Below, piece after piece: positions 1 to 10,932 of a DNA stretch of 64,000 bases. The translations under genes and the position numbers were made by a program. The stretch covers positions 223,501-287,500 of the forward strand of contig BDSI01000031.1 of the NCBI GenBank assembly GCA_003117195.1, written 5' to 3'. The DNA comes from Eudorina sp. 2006-703-Eu-15 (Eukaryota > Chlorophyta > Chlorophyceae > Chlamydomonadales > Volvocaceae). Below the pieces are notes generated by a model. It was not told the origin of the DNA. It ran no database searches and saw only the letters and a program-made list of their open reading frames with translations. Position 1 is the first letter of the stretch. Each line of letters begins with the position of its first letter.

Positions 1-439
1 CGCGTAGATAGTTGCGATGTGCAGCGTGGGTAAAAAAGAGGGTTGGGCAGCGTGCCTTACATGCAAGGTGCCGCGCATTCGCCGTGTCTTGGGCGTGAAT
101 TGTGGGGATGGTTGGTTTTCAGGTTTGGGGTGATGGTGTTAAAAGCAGTTGATGGTCGTAGAGGTCGGAGATGTGGAGCACTCGTTAGATACAGCGCTTG
201 CGGGGGAATGAGAGTAAAGGCCGAGGCGGGGCCAGATGAGATGAGAGCATTGGAGCGGTTGGGATGTAAAAGTAAGGGATGGGCCGTCTGTACTGCTTGT
301 TGTTGGTGTATTGGTTGGCCATATTGTACGGCCCTTGTGCAGCTTCAATCGATGGTCATCAGGTCTGGGCCCGGCGCTGGCGGGGGCCCAGGGGCGAAGA
401 GGTTTGAACTCCTGCAGGAGCACAGGCGGGAATGTTCAT

Positions 440-442
440 GCA

Positions 443-479
<37 letters not shown>

Positions 480-560
480 ATGGCTGCTGCTGCTGCGGCT
501 GCTGCTGCTGCTGCGTATTTCGCTGCTGCGTATCTCGCTGCTGCGTATCTCGCTGCTGCT
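440..560. repeat. CTG triplet microsatellite
   Basis: A nearly pure run of CTG units (about 444-480) is followed by interrupted CTG units and three copies of a 15-bp unit beginning CGCTGCTGCGTAT. Depending on frame it reads as poly-Leu, poly-Cys, poly-Ala, poly-Gln or poly-Ser, which explains the open frames on both strands. No splice or homology evidence makes it coding. Confidence 0.85.
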
Positions 561-1014
561 CCTGCCACGGGGGCTCTGGGGACTCGACTTGGTCGCGCCC
601 CGCTCGCGCGCCGTTGCACTGCGTACGGCACATGCGTTACTGGTACGGGCATGCTGCGCGGTGGTGTTGTTGCGTTTGTAGGCAGTGACAGCAATTGTCA
701 GACATGCTCTTACGTCTTACCTGGTATTGGGTGTTAGGTGATAAGTTCTGTGGAGCGACGGGCCGCTGTGGTACCAGGGCGGGCAGGACCTTACGGGACC
801 GCGCGCGCTTCCTTTCTTACAGTGTTACAGACAGTGTGCCGTATGAAACCCTAGGGGTCAAATGCCGATGGGGGACATGACGGGGGTCATCAGCGGTTGG
901 GTTGGCAGCTCAGTCCCATCGGCCATCTGCAGAAGCACCCTCCCTGCCGGGGAGGGACTGCTGGCGCCGCGGCCCGGGTGTGAGGAAACCCCCGCGTCAC
1001 CCCCGCGTCTGTGT

Positions 1015-1135
1015 GCGTAGTGTGTGGGTGTGTGGGTGTGTAAAAGAGAACTGAGTGCGGGTGTGTGGGTGCGTGTGGGTGTGTGAGGGTGTGTGGGTGC
1101 GTGGGTGTGTGGGTGCGTGGTGTGTGGGTGTCGGT
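1015..1135. repeat. GT/GGGTGT-rich simple repeat
   Basis: Degenerate tandem units of the type GTGTGGGTGC fill this segment. A related TG-rich tract lies at about 1495-1552. Confidence 0.8.
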
Positions 1136-2516
1136 GTCGATTTGTCGTTGGCAAGTAAGGCAGGGGTGCGTGCCATGCAAGGGCCACACCTGCGCCCGTA
1201 CGGTTTTGAATGCGTCTATGTTGGTGCGGAATCCAGACCCGCGTGTGCTTCGCAGGGAAACCCTAAAGCCTCTCAATCCACACCAGGTACAATATTTCGT
1301 AACCATAAGCATGTTTTTGCGGGGACCCGGCTATATGTACTGAAACCGTTACAAAGTGGAACCGTGTCCCGACCGAGTGGTCCGACCGGGTATATGCGTG
1401 AGTACATGCTTGTGTTATTTAAGCAGGCAGAACAGGAGTGCGTGACATGCGAGGGGCAAAGTGGCGCCCAATAGTTTGCCCGTATGCGCATGCTTGTGTG
1501 TGTGTGGTTGCACATGTGGTTGCACATGCTTGTGTGTGTGCGTGTGGTTGCAATTTCTTCCTGTTCAGGATGCTAAGGCGAGGAGTCTGTGGTCAGTGCT
1601 TGCGCGGTCTTTTCCGGTGAGCCGATCGAACTCATAAGCGCATCAAGCAAATCGTCATCATTAGCTATGGTCGTACGGTAACCCGGCGAGGGCCGTCATC
1701 ACGGCCGGAACCACGAGGGCAGGCAGTACCCAATGGGCATGTGGCCACACCAGTACTTGAAGGGACTCTGCACAGAAAGGCGACCTGATCCGCCTGCGTG
1801 GACGGCCATGCATGCGATGTGAGCGCATATGGAACACTGCGCGCACGAACGGTCTGATGGCCCTGGCAACCTATCTTTTCCTGTGGTGTCTCTGAAGTAC
1901 ACCTTTTCCTGATGCCCACTGGGGATCAGCGGCCCCACCGGGCGGCATGCGCAGCCCGGGCCGCACATCCTAATCAGGGCGCACGTCGTTTATACTTGCC
2001 TGATTAGGCGTCGGGGAAATTTTTGGCCCTAGTCGGATCCGTTTGGCGCCGCTTAGGCCACTGGGGGTTGAAGAATTTGTTTTGGGGCCGCAGCGCGGAC
2101 AGCTGGCCGTGCGTGTAGGAGCCCGAGTTGGTTCCCTGGAATAAGTACGGCAGAGCTTACTGTGTGAACTCAAACAAAGACCTCGACGTTGCTGTGCCTG
2201 GCAGGCGACCCAGCGTACGGCATGGGCTGCTGCTAAGGCCGCTGTTATATGTACCGTAACAAAGTTGTGTTTTGGTGTGTCCTTTGGCCGGCAAGGCAGG
2301 TGCGGTGTGTTGGGTCTCGGGGACCCCCCGCTCGGGTCGCTCCTGTAGTCCTGTTGGACGTCGATGATCCCTCGTTGTTGTTACGTCTGCTGCGGCATTT
2401 GCGCATTCATTCAATCAATCGTTCGCGTGTGAATGGATGGCCGCTTCAGCCGGTACGTGCGAGTGTTGGATGTGCGAATTGATAACACAGACGCGCCGCC
2501 GGGGAGCCTCGCAGCT

Positions 2517-2560
2517 GACCCACCCACCCACCCACCCACCCACCCACCCACCCACCCAGG
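2517..2560. repeat. CCCA tetranucleotide array
   Basis: About ten tandem CCCA units. This is the same repeat class, on the opposite strand, as the GGGT array near 43005-43160. Confidence 0.9.
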
Positions 2561-3655
2561 CGACGCTCGATGCCACGCAGGTACAGCCTGGGCTGTCCGG
2601 GATGTTGATGAGGGCGCTGCGTTGACGAGGGCACAAACCCGTCCTTGGCTTTGCGCCATGGCCCTGTTAGTATCTGCCGTACATTGTCGTACATTGCATG
2701 TGTAAGACCGAGGCGCTGCGCGCGACGATGGCGCCGCAGGTGGCAGGGTTCCCCCCAGAGAGACTTTGGGACGTCCGTTCCTTGATCGGGTTTTGTGCAG
2801 TGTAAATACGGTGTAGACCGTGCGGCGGCGGGAGGGGGGGAGTGACAACGTGGCGGGCGTGGTTTGAGGGACCGACGCAGTGTACTTTTCTGGACTCGGC
2901 TACACGTTGCAGATGTGCTTGCCGTGCCGTAGGATTGGACAGACCGAAATGGCAACTACCTGTTGCGCGCCTGTAGCTGCGCCCTGACCGTTCAGGACAT
3001 GTGCTTTTATGGCGCTATCGATGTTGATCGAAGTGAGGAGGACGTCGGGCCACGTACAATCAACCCATCTCCTTACAGCTTGACGCAGGGGTATGTAAGC
3101 ACCACCACTTGCTCGTCCACCCCATCAGCCACGGACGGCCTGACACGCACCCGTTGCGGCCGCGTAGCCCTCTTTGAGAACGGTGGTACACAGTAATGGT
3201 ATGCGGACAGCAGCTCGCCGAGACCCTAGCGCACAACACAATCCCCCCGGGGTCAATAGCTCGACCCCCGGCAGCTTCGCCTGAGCAGCCCCGAAACCCT
3301 CGCGCAGCCACCCCGCGCGGCCGCAGGCAGCCCCCGCCCCGCCCCTCGGGCAACCAAACCTCGCTGTCCAACCCCTACAAGCAGCCCCCCTGCCGTCCGA
3401 ATACCCGACCAAGAGAACAGGGGCACGAAGAGTACGGTGGCGCGGCTGACTCCTGGAGGTGATCGGGACGTGGGGAGGTGGGGAAGGCAGCCCTCGGTAT
3501 CCTCACGCGGCGCTGTGCTCAGCCGCGACCTGGGGCCCGGGGGCGGGGGCACGGGGGGACAGCAGGTGGGCAGCGCAGGTGGGCAGATGGGCAGGTGTGG
3601 CAGGGAGTGGAAAACCGAACCCAGACACGAACGCGGGTGGGGTTGCCCGGACGAG

Positions 3656-6600
3656 CTAAGGGGTCTGCGTCCCTGTCGCCGCCACGCCGCTACAGCAGCG
3701 GCGCAGCAGCAGCACGGACAGCGCACGAAAGCAAGGTGTGCATGTCTGCCTGTCGGTCTGTCGGCCTGTCGCCTTTGGGCCAACACAGCGGGTCCGCCGA
3801 GACGGCGCAGGCCTGGGAAGTATCCGGGTACGGCCGGCTTCAGCCAATTTTCCGCAGCCGTGCCCGGCTGCCGTACCCACCGTGACGAGTTTGCCGCCCT
3901 GGAATGTGGAGATGTACTGCTCCGGAACCGGGTGCTCCTTGGGATCCTCCGTCTCGTTCTCGCCCGGTACGACAACTACGTTGATGGACGAGCATTTGGC
4001 GCTGACGATCTGGAAATTCGGGTCGGCGGCGCACTGCGATGGGGGGAAGGGCGCCGGGGCGGGGATGCGGGGGGCGGGTGTTGAGGCCGCCACAGCAGCA
4101 GCAACTGGTCGCGCTCCCGGCACCTGTACGACGGTGGTACCCTTTGGATGGAGTGCAGTGGGATGGTGTGGGGTGGGGTGGGTATGCGACTACACCGCGA
4201 ACACGTGTGCATGGGGTGCGGCGGCACACGACAGGGCGCGGGGGCCTGCACCAATACCGGCACCGGCACCCAGACCAGGGGCGGCCGCACGGAAGGCCAG
4301 GGCGCGCGCCGCGCACCCGCCACAACCAGTGCCCCGGGGTCGAGCCTCCCTTGCGCTTCACCAACTTTCCAGTCCCCGTAGGTACTGACCTACTGAAGAT
4401 ACTGCGCATACGGTGCTCCATACTGCAGTCTGTGCACACCCTCCCTCCCTCCCTCCCTACCTACCTCCCTACCTACCGGGTGCCATGTCAGGGTTCGGCG
4501 GTGGGGACAGGCTGGCTCGGTCCTTCCGAAACCCCGCCCGGGCCCTTTTCGTCTGGAGGCGGCCCAACCCCCACACCCGTTGTTGCCCCGTTGAGGTTTG
4601 CGGCGTTGGTTTCTTGGTTGAGTCTGGCTCGAATCCCCTGCCCCATCCCCATCCCCCATCCCTGCTCCACCCACCTCCTTGCTCAGGTAGATCTGCGCAC
4701 CGTCCGTCTTGTCCAGACTGACCGTCGGGACGGTGCCGGTGGTCTGACGTCCGGATGCGCGCCCGGGAGGGTGGGGGTTGCAACCGTCCGAAGATGAACC
4801 AGCAGTGTTAGTAAGCAGTGGTCTGGGGTGGTTCGGGTCGGTTGACGGCGACTGGTGGTGGTTGGGGGTACAACCCACTCCCCCGCTGTGTCGTTCCGTC
4901 ATGCCGTGTATCGGAGGGGAGAGCAGAGAATTGCTGTCTGTGCAGCTGGGGGGCCCGGGTCCGTCAGCCGCACCCCGGGGCCCCCTCTACCCCCTTTTCC
5001 CCTAGGGCCTCCCCTCCCTGCCCCCGACCCGCACCTGCAGCTGCACTCCGGTGCAGTTGACGGCCTCCACGGAGGAGATGACGTGGCCGAACAGCAGCCC
5101 CACCTTGCGGCAGTTGTCCAGTGTGATGGCGTTCACCTTGCCGTGGACCTGGAGGGGGCCCGGGCGGGCGGGCGGGCAGGCAGGCAGGCAGGCAGGCAGG
5201 CAGGCGGGCAGGCAGGAAGCGGAGCAATGACCGACGGGAGGGGCAAAGGTGCGGTCAATTGAGGCTCAGAGGGGCGTGGGCTTGCAGGCTCGGGGCCGAA
5301 GCAGAGACGAAGAGACGGGACGCCGTGATCGGACCGTCGGTGTGCCTCCCAGGTGCATCCCCCCCCCCCTGGCGCTACTGTGGGGGCCATCTTGGCAGCC
5401 GGCTAGCGGTCACTTCGGATTCCCCCGGCGGAGCAGAGCCGGCTCCGTAACGTGCTTTTCACTTCGTGCCACGAGGCGTAACCCCGGGTGGACCTACCTG
5501 CACGACGCAGTCCGTACATCCGTACACGTACACGGAGTTCTTCGGCGCCGTGTTCTCCACCACCAGGTCCTGCCGCCCCGCCCAGTGCTCCACCACCCAC
5601 TTCGTGCCCTTGAGCTCCAGACTGCGGGAGGGGGGGGGGGAGTAGGCGAAGGGAGGCAGGGGCCGGCCGGCAGATCCGGAGGGCCGGTCCGTCCGCCCGT
5701 CCGTCCATCCGTCCGTCCGTCAAAATCAGTCAGTTTGGCGCAATAACATGGCGATTTTGGAACAGAAATAGAAAGCTGGCCGTTCTTCCACATCGATGCA
5801 TCCTCGACAGCCCATGGGCGCAGCGCGTGCGGTATGCTTCAAGCAGACAGCGATGGTACTGGCCCCGTTTTCGGGAGGCCTCCGGGGGCCACACAGCGAT
5901 ATTGACGTCATTGGGCGAGATCCCGCCTGCAGCAGCAGCTCGGATCCGCCGGCCCCACCACCACCCCATCGCCCTGTACGACCCCGTACAAACGGCTCAC
6001 GTGGGGTCTCCCATGGGTCGGCCTTTGGCGCCCGCTGCGGCAGCGCCGGATGAGGAGGCCGCCGGGGCCGGGGCCGTGGTCGCGGGCACCGTCCCCTTCC
6101 GGTCGGGGTTGTTCTTCGACTTCATGTCGGCCGTGACCTTCCGCAGCCCGGAGGTGATGCCCTCGCCCTGCGGCGGGTGGAAACCGATACGGTGCATGAC
6201 ACGGTACGGCATTGTAAGAACAGCGGCAGCAACCGTACGGCGCGGCAGCGGCCGCCCTGCCCCAGGGCAGCGGCCCTGCCCCCGGCACGCCAACCGCACC
6301 TCCAGGCCCACCGTAGGGCCGTATGACCCGTGGGGCCGTATGACCCGTGGGGCCGTGTGACCCGTGGGGCCGTGTGACCCGTGGGGCTGTGTGACCCGTC
6401 ATGTGACCCGTGGATCATGGGACCTACTGAGCCAGACCGCAATGCCACCACAACAAAGCAAGCTCGTATTGCTTGACCGACCCACCAAGCCACACACCTA
6501 CCCCCCCAAGCCACGACCCCACGGGCCCCCACCTTGGACAGCTCCTTGAACAGCGCCGCCATGCCACCGCCACCACCACCATCACCGGCCCCAGCCCCGC

Positions 6601-9600
6601 CCCCAGCAGCCGAGCTGAGCTCCTCCGGGGTGAGGGGCTTGGGCGGAGGGCCCGGAGGAGGCGGAGGAGGAGGGGGTCCCCGGGACGCGGCTGCGGGTGT
6701 ATCGAACCGAGGGAAAGGCGAGTCAGCGGCGACGACGACAACGACGACGACGCGGGGGGTTTTGGCGCTGAGGCCAACACGGCAGGTACCGCAAACCCCC
6801 CTTGGTCGTTCACCCCTTTGAAGTATTCAATTTCCTCCACCACTGCCACCACCACCATCACCAACCCGACTATGGGTGGTTGGTGGCCGCAGCCGAGTCC
6901 AGCGGCTGGGGTAGCAAGCACCTATTGCCTGAGGGGCCGCCACGGCTGCAGTGGCTTCCCGGGGCCGACTGCAACGAGGCACCCCCGCCTGGGCCCCAAC
7001 ATGGCCCCGGAATAGGCCCCTCAGAAGGGTAGGGTGCGAGGGTAGGGTGCGGTAGGACGTTCAGCAGCAGCAAGGGTTTGGATTCCCCTCCCTCCGGTCT
7101 GCGGCCGTCCGAGTCTTACCGTGGATACGCGTACGGCCCTACGGCATGCATACTTGGGTGCCGTGGCTTACCTGGCTTGCTGGGGGCCGCCGGGGCCGCG
7201 GGAGCCACTGGGGCCGCTGGGGCCGCTGGGGCCGCCGGGGCTGCGGGCGCCGTAGCGGGCGCCTTGCCACTCAAGGCCGCCGCCAACGGCACGCCGTTGG
7301 GATTCCAGCGCAAACCCGTGGGACAGTTCCGTACAACGAACTGCTCCAACTGCTGCACAAGCGTCTGCAGGTGGGAAACGGAGTCCGTGAGCGGCCCGCC
7401 ATCAGCCACCGCACTGCTTTCCAAAAGGGTCATCGCGTATCATCGCTAAAAGGTTACGGTACATGTGTTCGAGGGTGTGCAACTGGGTGGTTGAGCTGGC
7501 GTTCGCTCGGTGGCCGGAACCTGTGTCCGTTGCGCGGCCTCCTCACCTTGAGGCCCCTCACCCAGGCCACCTGGTTGTCGTCTTTCCCGCGGAACTCCAT
7601 GAGGAGCTTGTTGGAGAAGAACTCGGCGGACTGCCAGCAGTCGGCCACGTACTGACGGGGGGTGCTCATGCCTGGAAACCAGCGCAGCGCAGCGCAGCGC
7701 AGCGCAGCGCAACGCGTAAGGGGGGTATAGGAAATTGGTAGACATTTTCAAACTGCGCTGCTGCCAGAGCGACGACGCGTAAGGGGGGGAATGCGGGCGC
7801 GATGGGGTTTCCGGGTGCTGCGCAGTGCGGTGCGGCCCGGGGCTCAGGTTACCCGGCGTCTGGACAGTCTGGGTGGTCAGCACCACCAGCGCGTCCCGGA
7901 CGCGGCGGGAACAAAACACGGCGCTGGGCGCGCGGGAAATTACCTTCCCAGGCATTCTCTGGCCCGCAAGGGACAAGCCAATCAGAAAGGAGCCACAACT
8001 AAGTGGGTCCACATGGGATGACGCAACTCGGGGCTCCCTTGATCGATCGCCCGTAGTCGCCGAGAGCCCACCTGTTAGAACGGTTGCCGCTTTCACAGGG
8101 GCCGTAACGTTAGCCGTACCGGTTCCAAACCCCTCTCTACCCCCTGCGCTTTCCCCACCCGTTCTGGTTTTCATCAAATCCCTTAGTCCCGTACTTCATA
8201 CACCGCCGCCCTTTCTGATTATATACTAAGATCAAATGCCCGTCCGTTGTGTAAACTCCGGTCCTCCCCAACCGCCAGTCGGTCGGACTCACCGCATCCA
8301 GGCCCGGAGTACGCCAGGAAGCCCAGCGAGCCGACCGCCTCCGCCAGCACCTTGAGGTGGTTGGGGCAGGTCACCCGGCCCTCCGCGGCCGCCGTCACAC
8401 AGCCCATGGACTCAGCCACGGGCGCCAGCAGCGGATTCAAATCCGCCGGCCCGTCGGGCTTCTGCAGCGCCGGAAGGGAACGGCGACCCCGACCCAGATC
8501 CCCAAACCGCGACCACCATTCGAATTCAATATTTTTATATACTTTTATGCATATAACATGGTGGATCTTGGAGTGGCGTGCGTCTGCGGCTGGGCGCGCA
8601 CTGTACAGGGGAGGCGCATCTCGGCAGGAGGTGCCTGTCCTTGTCGTTATTATCATATTACCTCTGTCACGCTCAAGAGGCACAAGTACTACCATGTGTG
8701 AAGGTTCAAGGGTGGGGCCGGCCGCGGGCAGGGGCAGGCGGAGTGCTTCCTAGGATGACCTCACCAAACACGCGTGCGGTGCTACGGATACTCCCGCTCG
8801 TCACACACACGAGCATCTCTCGGTTTATTTTAACACGAGCATCCGAGAAACACCGGCCCCGAAACCGCTTCCCCGGCAGCCGTACCTTGGCGACTGAGGC
8901 CACCTCCAGCACGCGTCGGCCGCCCTGCGGCGATAGGGGCGAGAACGAAGTAATGGATGTACCTTATAGATGTGTCCGAATCTGGGTTGCAGAGGTGGGA
9001 ACAGCAGGATACAAGTCCAGGTCAGCGCCCTGACTGCGTGCGACGTGGCGGCTTGGTCGGGAATGCAGGGGCGGCAGAGATCCGAACCCAAGAACCCAAC
9101 AACAGGAACCCAAGCACGCCGCATGACGCGATGGGCCCTTGGCCCACCCATGATTCGCACCTGAAAGGCCTTCGCAAAGTGCTGCATGCTCTGTTGCGCC
9201 TGCAGTCGCAGGAGGTACATGAAGGTACATTGAGTTCGGAGTCCAGAATAGGCAGGGGTCGCTAGTGAGACAACAGTAAGGTTTGTGCGCCACACGCGGC
9301 CTCCTGGTCATGTGAAAGGGCACCGGGGCGGCGAACCCCGGAGAGGCGATGCTCGTCGTGGAGTTTGACGCCCGACCTGCGCAGGGATGTGCTGCGCCAG
9401 GGCCGTTATAGGTGCGAGGTACTCCGCCAGCAGTTGGTCCCACTCTGCCACAGCGGATGAGCCGCCTGCCGCTGCCGTAGCTGCAGACGCCCCCATTCCT
9501 GAATCATTTGCGGCTCCCCCGGCTACACCACGTGATGACAAACCGGCCTGCAAACGGCCCATGGGATCGACTAAGTAAGCCTCAAGGTTGGTAGAGGCGA

Positions 9601-9732
9601 CGTGCAACAGATTTCATCCAAATATTTTTTATGATCAGAATGATCTGAATCAGATGTCAGGTTGCAGCTTACTCCGAGCGCCTCAAGCCGCTCCACCGCT
9701 TTCTCAAGGCGCGAGACTAAGGATGCCTCCAT
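3656..9732 (-). CDS. CAP: Cyclase-associated protein (CAP), actin regulator
   Basis: CAP proteins bind actin and cofilin and recycle ADP-actin monomers in the cytosol. Exons, read 5' to 3' on the minus strand: 9732-9673, 9547-9377, 9199-9161, 8924-8886, 8461-8293, 7671-7547, 7364-7172, 6690-6533, 6167-6001, 5621-5498, 5148-5035, 4743-4675, 4033-3881, 3664-3656. This predicts 529 residues, usual for the family. The N-terminal helical domain (residues 1 to about 235) has the RLEKAVERLE start and the LNPLLAPVAESMG and NHLKVLAEAVGSLG blocks. A Pro/Ala linker and a poly-Pro run (about 233-285) follow, then a WH2-like GLRKVTADMKSKNNP (about 325-340), then the C-terminal beta-helix with KVNAITLDNC, DKTDGAQIYLSK and IVSAKCSSINV. 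The ATG at 9732 was chosen because it opens the family motif directly. The last two-codon exon is a guess: without that splice, exon 13 reads on to the same TAG and adds about 72 unrelated residues. Introns carry a 17-bp minisatellite, a GGCA array and a 36-bp repeat shared with the FLP gene. Confidence 0.93.
5161..5214. repeat. GGCG/GGCA tetranucleotide array in a CAP intron
   Basis: Tandem GGCG units pass into GGCA units inside the intron between the CAP exons ending at 5498 and starting at 5148. There are about 13 units. This is a simple microsatellite. Confidence 0.9.
6318..6402. repeat. 17-bp minisatellite in a CAP intron
   Basis: Five head-to-tail copies of a 17-bp unit close to GCCGTATGACCCGTGGG start at 6318, 6335, 6352, 6369 and 6386. 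The later copies change TATGA to TGTGA. The array lies in the intron between the exons ending at 6533 and starting at 6167. Confidence 0.9.
7682..7711. repeat. AGCGC pentanucleotide array
   Basis: About six tandem 5-bp units lie in a CAP intron, just upstream (in gene direction) of the exon that starts at 7671. Confidence 0.85.
7725..7760. repeat. Dispersed 36-bp repeat, copy 1 (CAP intron)
   Basis: This segment matches 50791-50826, inside an FLP intron, at 32 of 36 positions counted by eye, in the same orientation on the + strand. Both copies share TATAGGAA and the 3' block TTCAAACTGCGCTG. The short, intron-confined match suggests a mobile-element remnant, but no terminal repeats or target duplications are visible. 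Confidence 0.65.
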
Positions 9733-10932
9733 ATCAGACGTTTCCTTCGCATTAATTCCTGCAGGCAAGTGTCCAACTTATAATTCGTAATAAGAAATAT
9801 GCGTTGTTGCAATCTGTAAATTTGTCAACGGCTTTGGTTGTCGGTTAGCGGTTGCTTGCTGGTGAGCCACTATCCTGTGTTTTTGTAATTAAAAGAGGTC
9901 GCGACAGCTTGCACGCTGGTTATGCTGGTGCGACGGCACATGCAGTCCCTCGCGATTCACAAACGGCAGTAACGGGTTACAGCGGGCCGCTGACATTATG
10001 AGAAGGATTGAGCCAGCAGGCCACATGGGTCAAGCACTGATCCAAATGCTTCCACGAGGACGACCGCTGTGGCTCTGCATTTCAGCCCACCAGACGGCAG
10101 GGGAGAGTAACACATGGTCGATGCCACACCCCAACCGCTCAGGCTGCTTCCCCTGAGCGGTTGGGGTGTGGCATCGACCAGGTGTTACTAAGCTTCGCAG
10201 GAAAAAGCCTACGCGGTCCATGATCCGCAGTTCCCCACTCCGCCACCGACAGCCAGCCGCGCCAGCAACTCATACCTCGGAGCCAAGACCCGTTCGGGTA
10301 ACGAAGTTGAGGTATCTGTACCTCGCAAATCACGACACCTCACAGACGCTCATTCACGCGCCACCTTAACAGCACAAGTCCCATACACATACTGAATTCA
10401 AACACAAGAGGCCCGCATGCACCTCCGCTCGCCGGACACGTAACCCATATTGCTGAGAAGCCTCCGTCGCGAAACGGGCATCAAATGCCTTCCATGCGCC
10501 TGCATGCGCCACGCGGAGACGGAGACGGAGCGTGATTTACGTCTGAAAGCCAAGTGACACCGCTCCGGCCGTATGCAGCCGCGTAGGTGTCCGCAGCAGC
10601 AGCTTTTGTGCCACCTGCTCGACCATGCATGATACACCTTGCTTACATTGCGACGTAAATGGCTTCGCATGTCGAACCGTACGTGTCGTACCTGATAGCT
10701 AGCTGCCCGTGCTCGACCGCAAATGCTCGAAATCATTCACGTCCGCATACGCCCCTCCGTCACCTAAGGCCAGGAGCCTTGTTGCGTTGTCACGGTATCG
10801 TGAATGGTTACGAAGTGGACCCGAGTCCCGACGGTATGTTCGACCGCATGTCTCCAAGCACGACCGTGCCACCCAGCTAATACCTGCGCATAATCCCAAC
10901 GCAAGAGTTTGCTACCAGCCATACATCTTTAC
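9733..10932. other. Intergenic region between CAP and augmin-3-like copy A
   Basis: Both flanking genes are on the minus strand, so this holds the CAP promoter and 5' leader and the 3' end of copy A. The only structure that stands out is the long hairpin at 10106-10189. The short open frames here have no family signal. Confidence 0.55.
10106..10189. repeat. Near-perfect 38-bp inverted repeat (hairpin)
   Basis: Left arm 10106-10143 pairs with right arm 10152-10189 with a single mismatch (A at 10114 opposite the G at 10181). The loop is 8 nt (10144-10151). The arms are GC-rich, including the pair CCGCTCAGG/CCTGAGCGG. Transcribed from either strand it would fold into a stem long enough for Dicer processing. 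It could equally be a small foldback element. It lies about 380 bp upstream of the CAP start codon. Confidence 0.9.

Larger units (their letters stand above)
1..3655. other. Repeat-rich stretch without a supported gene
   Basis: I see no exon chain here with consistent phase or a recognisable protein motif. The open frames are short, overlap one another and are driven by simple repeats. It holds a CTG-type triplet run (about 440-560), a GT/GGGTGT-rich tract (about 1015-1135), a second TG-rich tract (about 1495-1552) and a CCCA array (about 2517-2560). It would contain the 3' untranslated region of the CAP gene, which ends at 3656 on the minus strand. Confidence 0.6.

Noticed and set aside
43..694. 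Poly-Ala, poly-Gln and poly-Leu open frames near the left edge
   Set aside because: All frames on both strands are open because of the CTG triplet run, and nothing outside the repeat looks coding.
10106..10189. Hairpin as a bacterial-type terminator or a CRISPR repeat
   Set aside because: The setting is clearly eukaryotic, there is no T-tract, and there is only one copy with no spacers.
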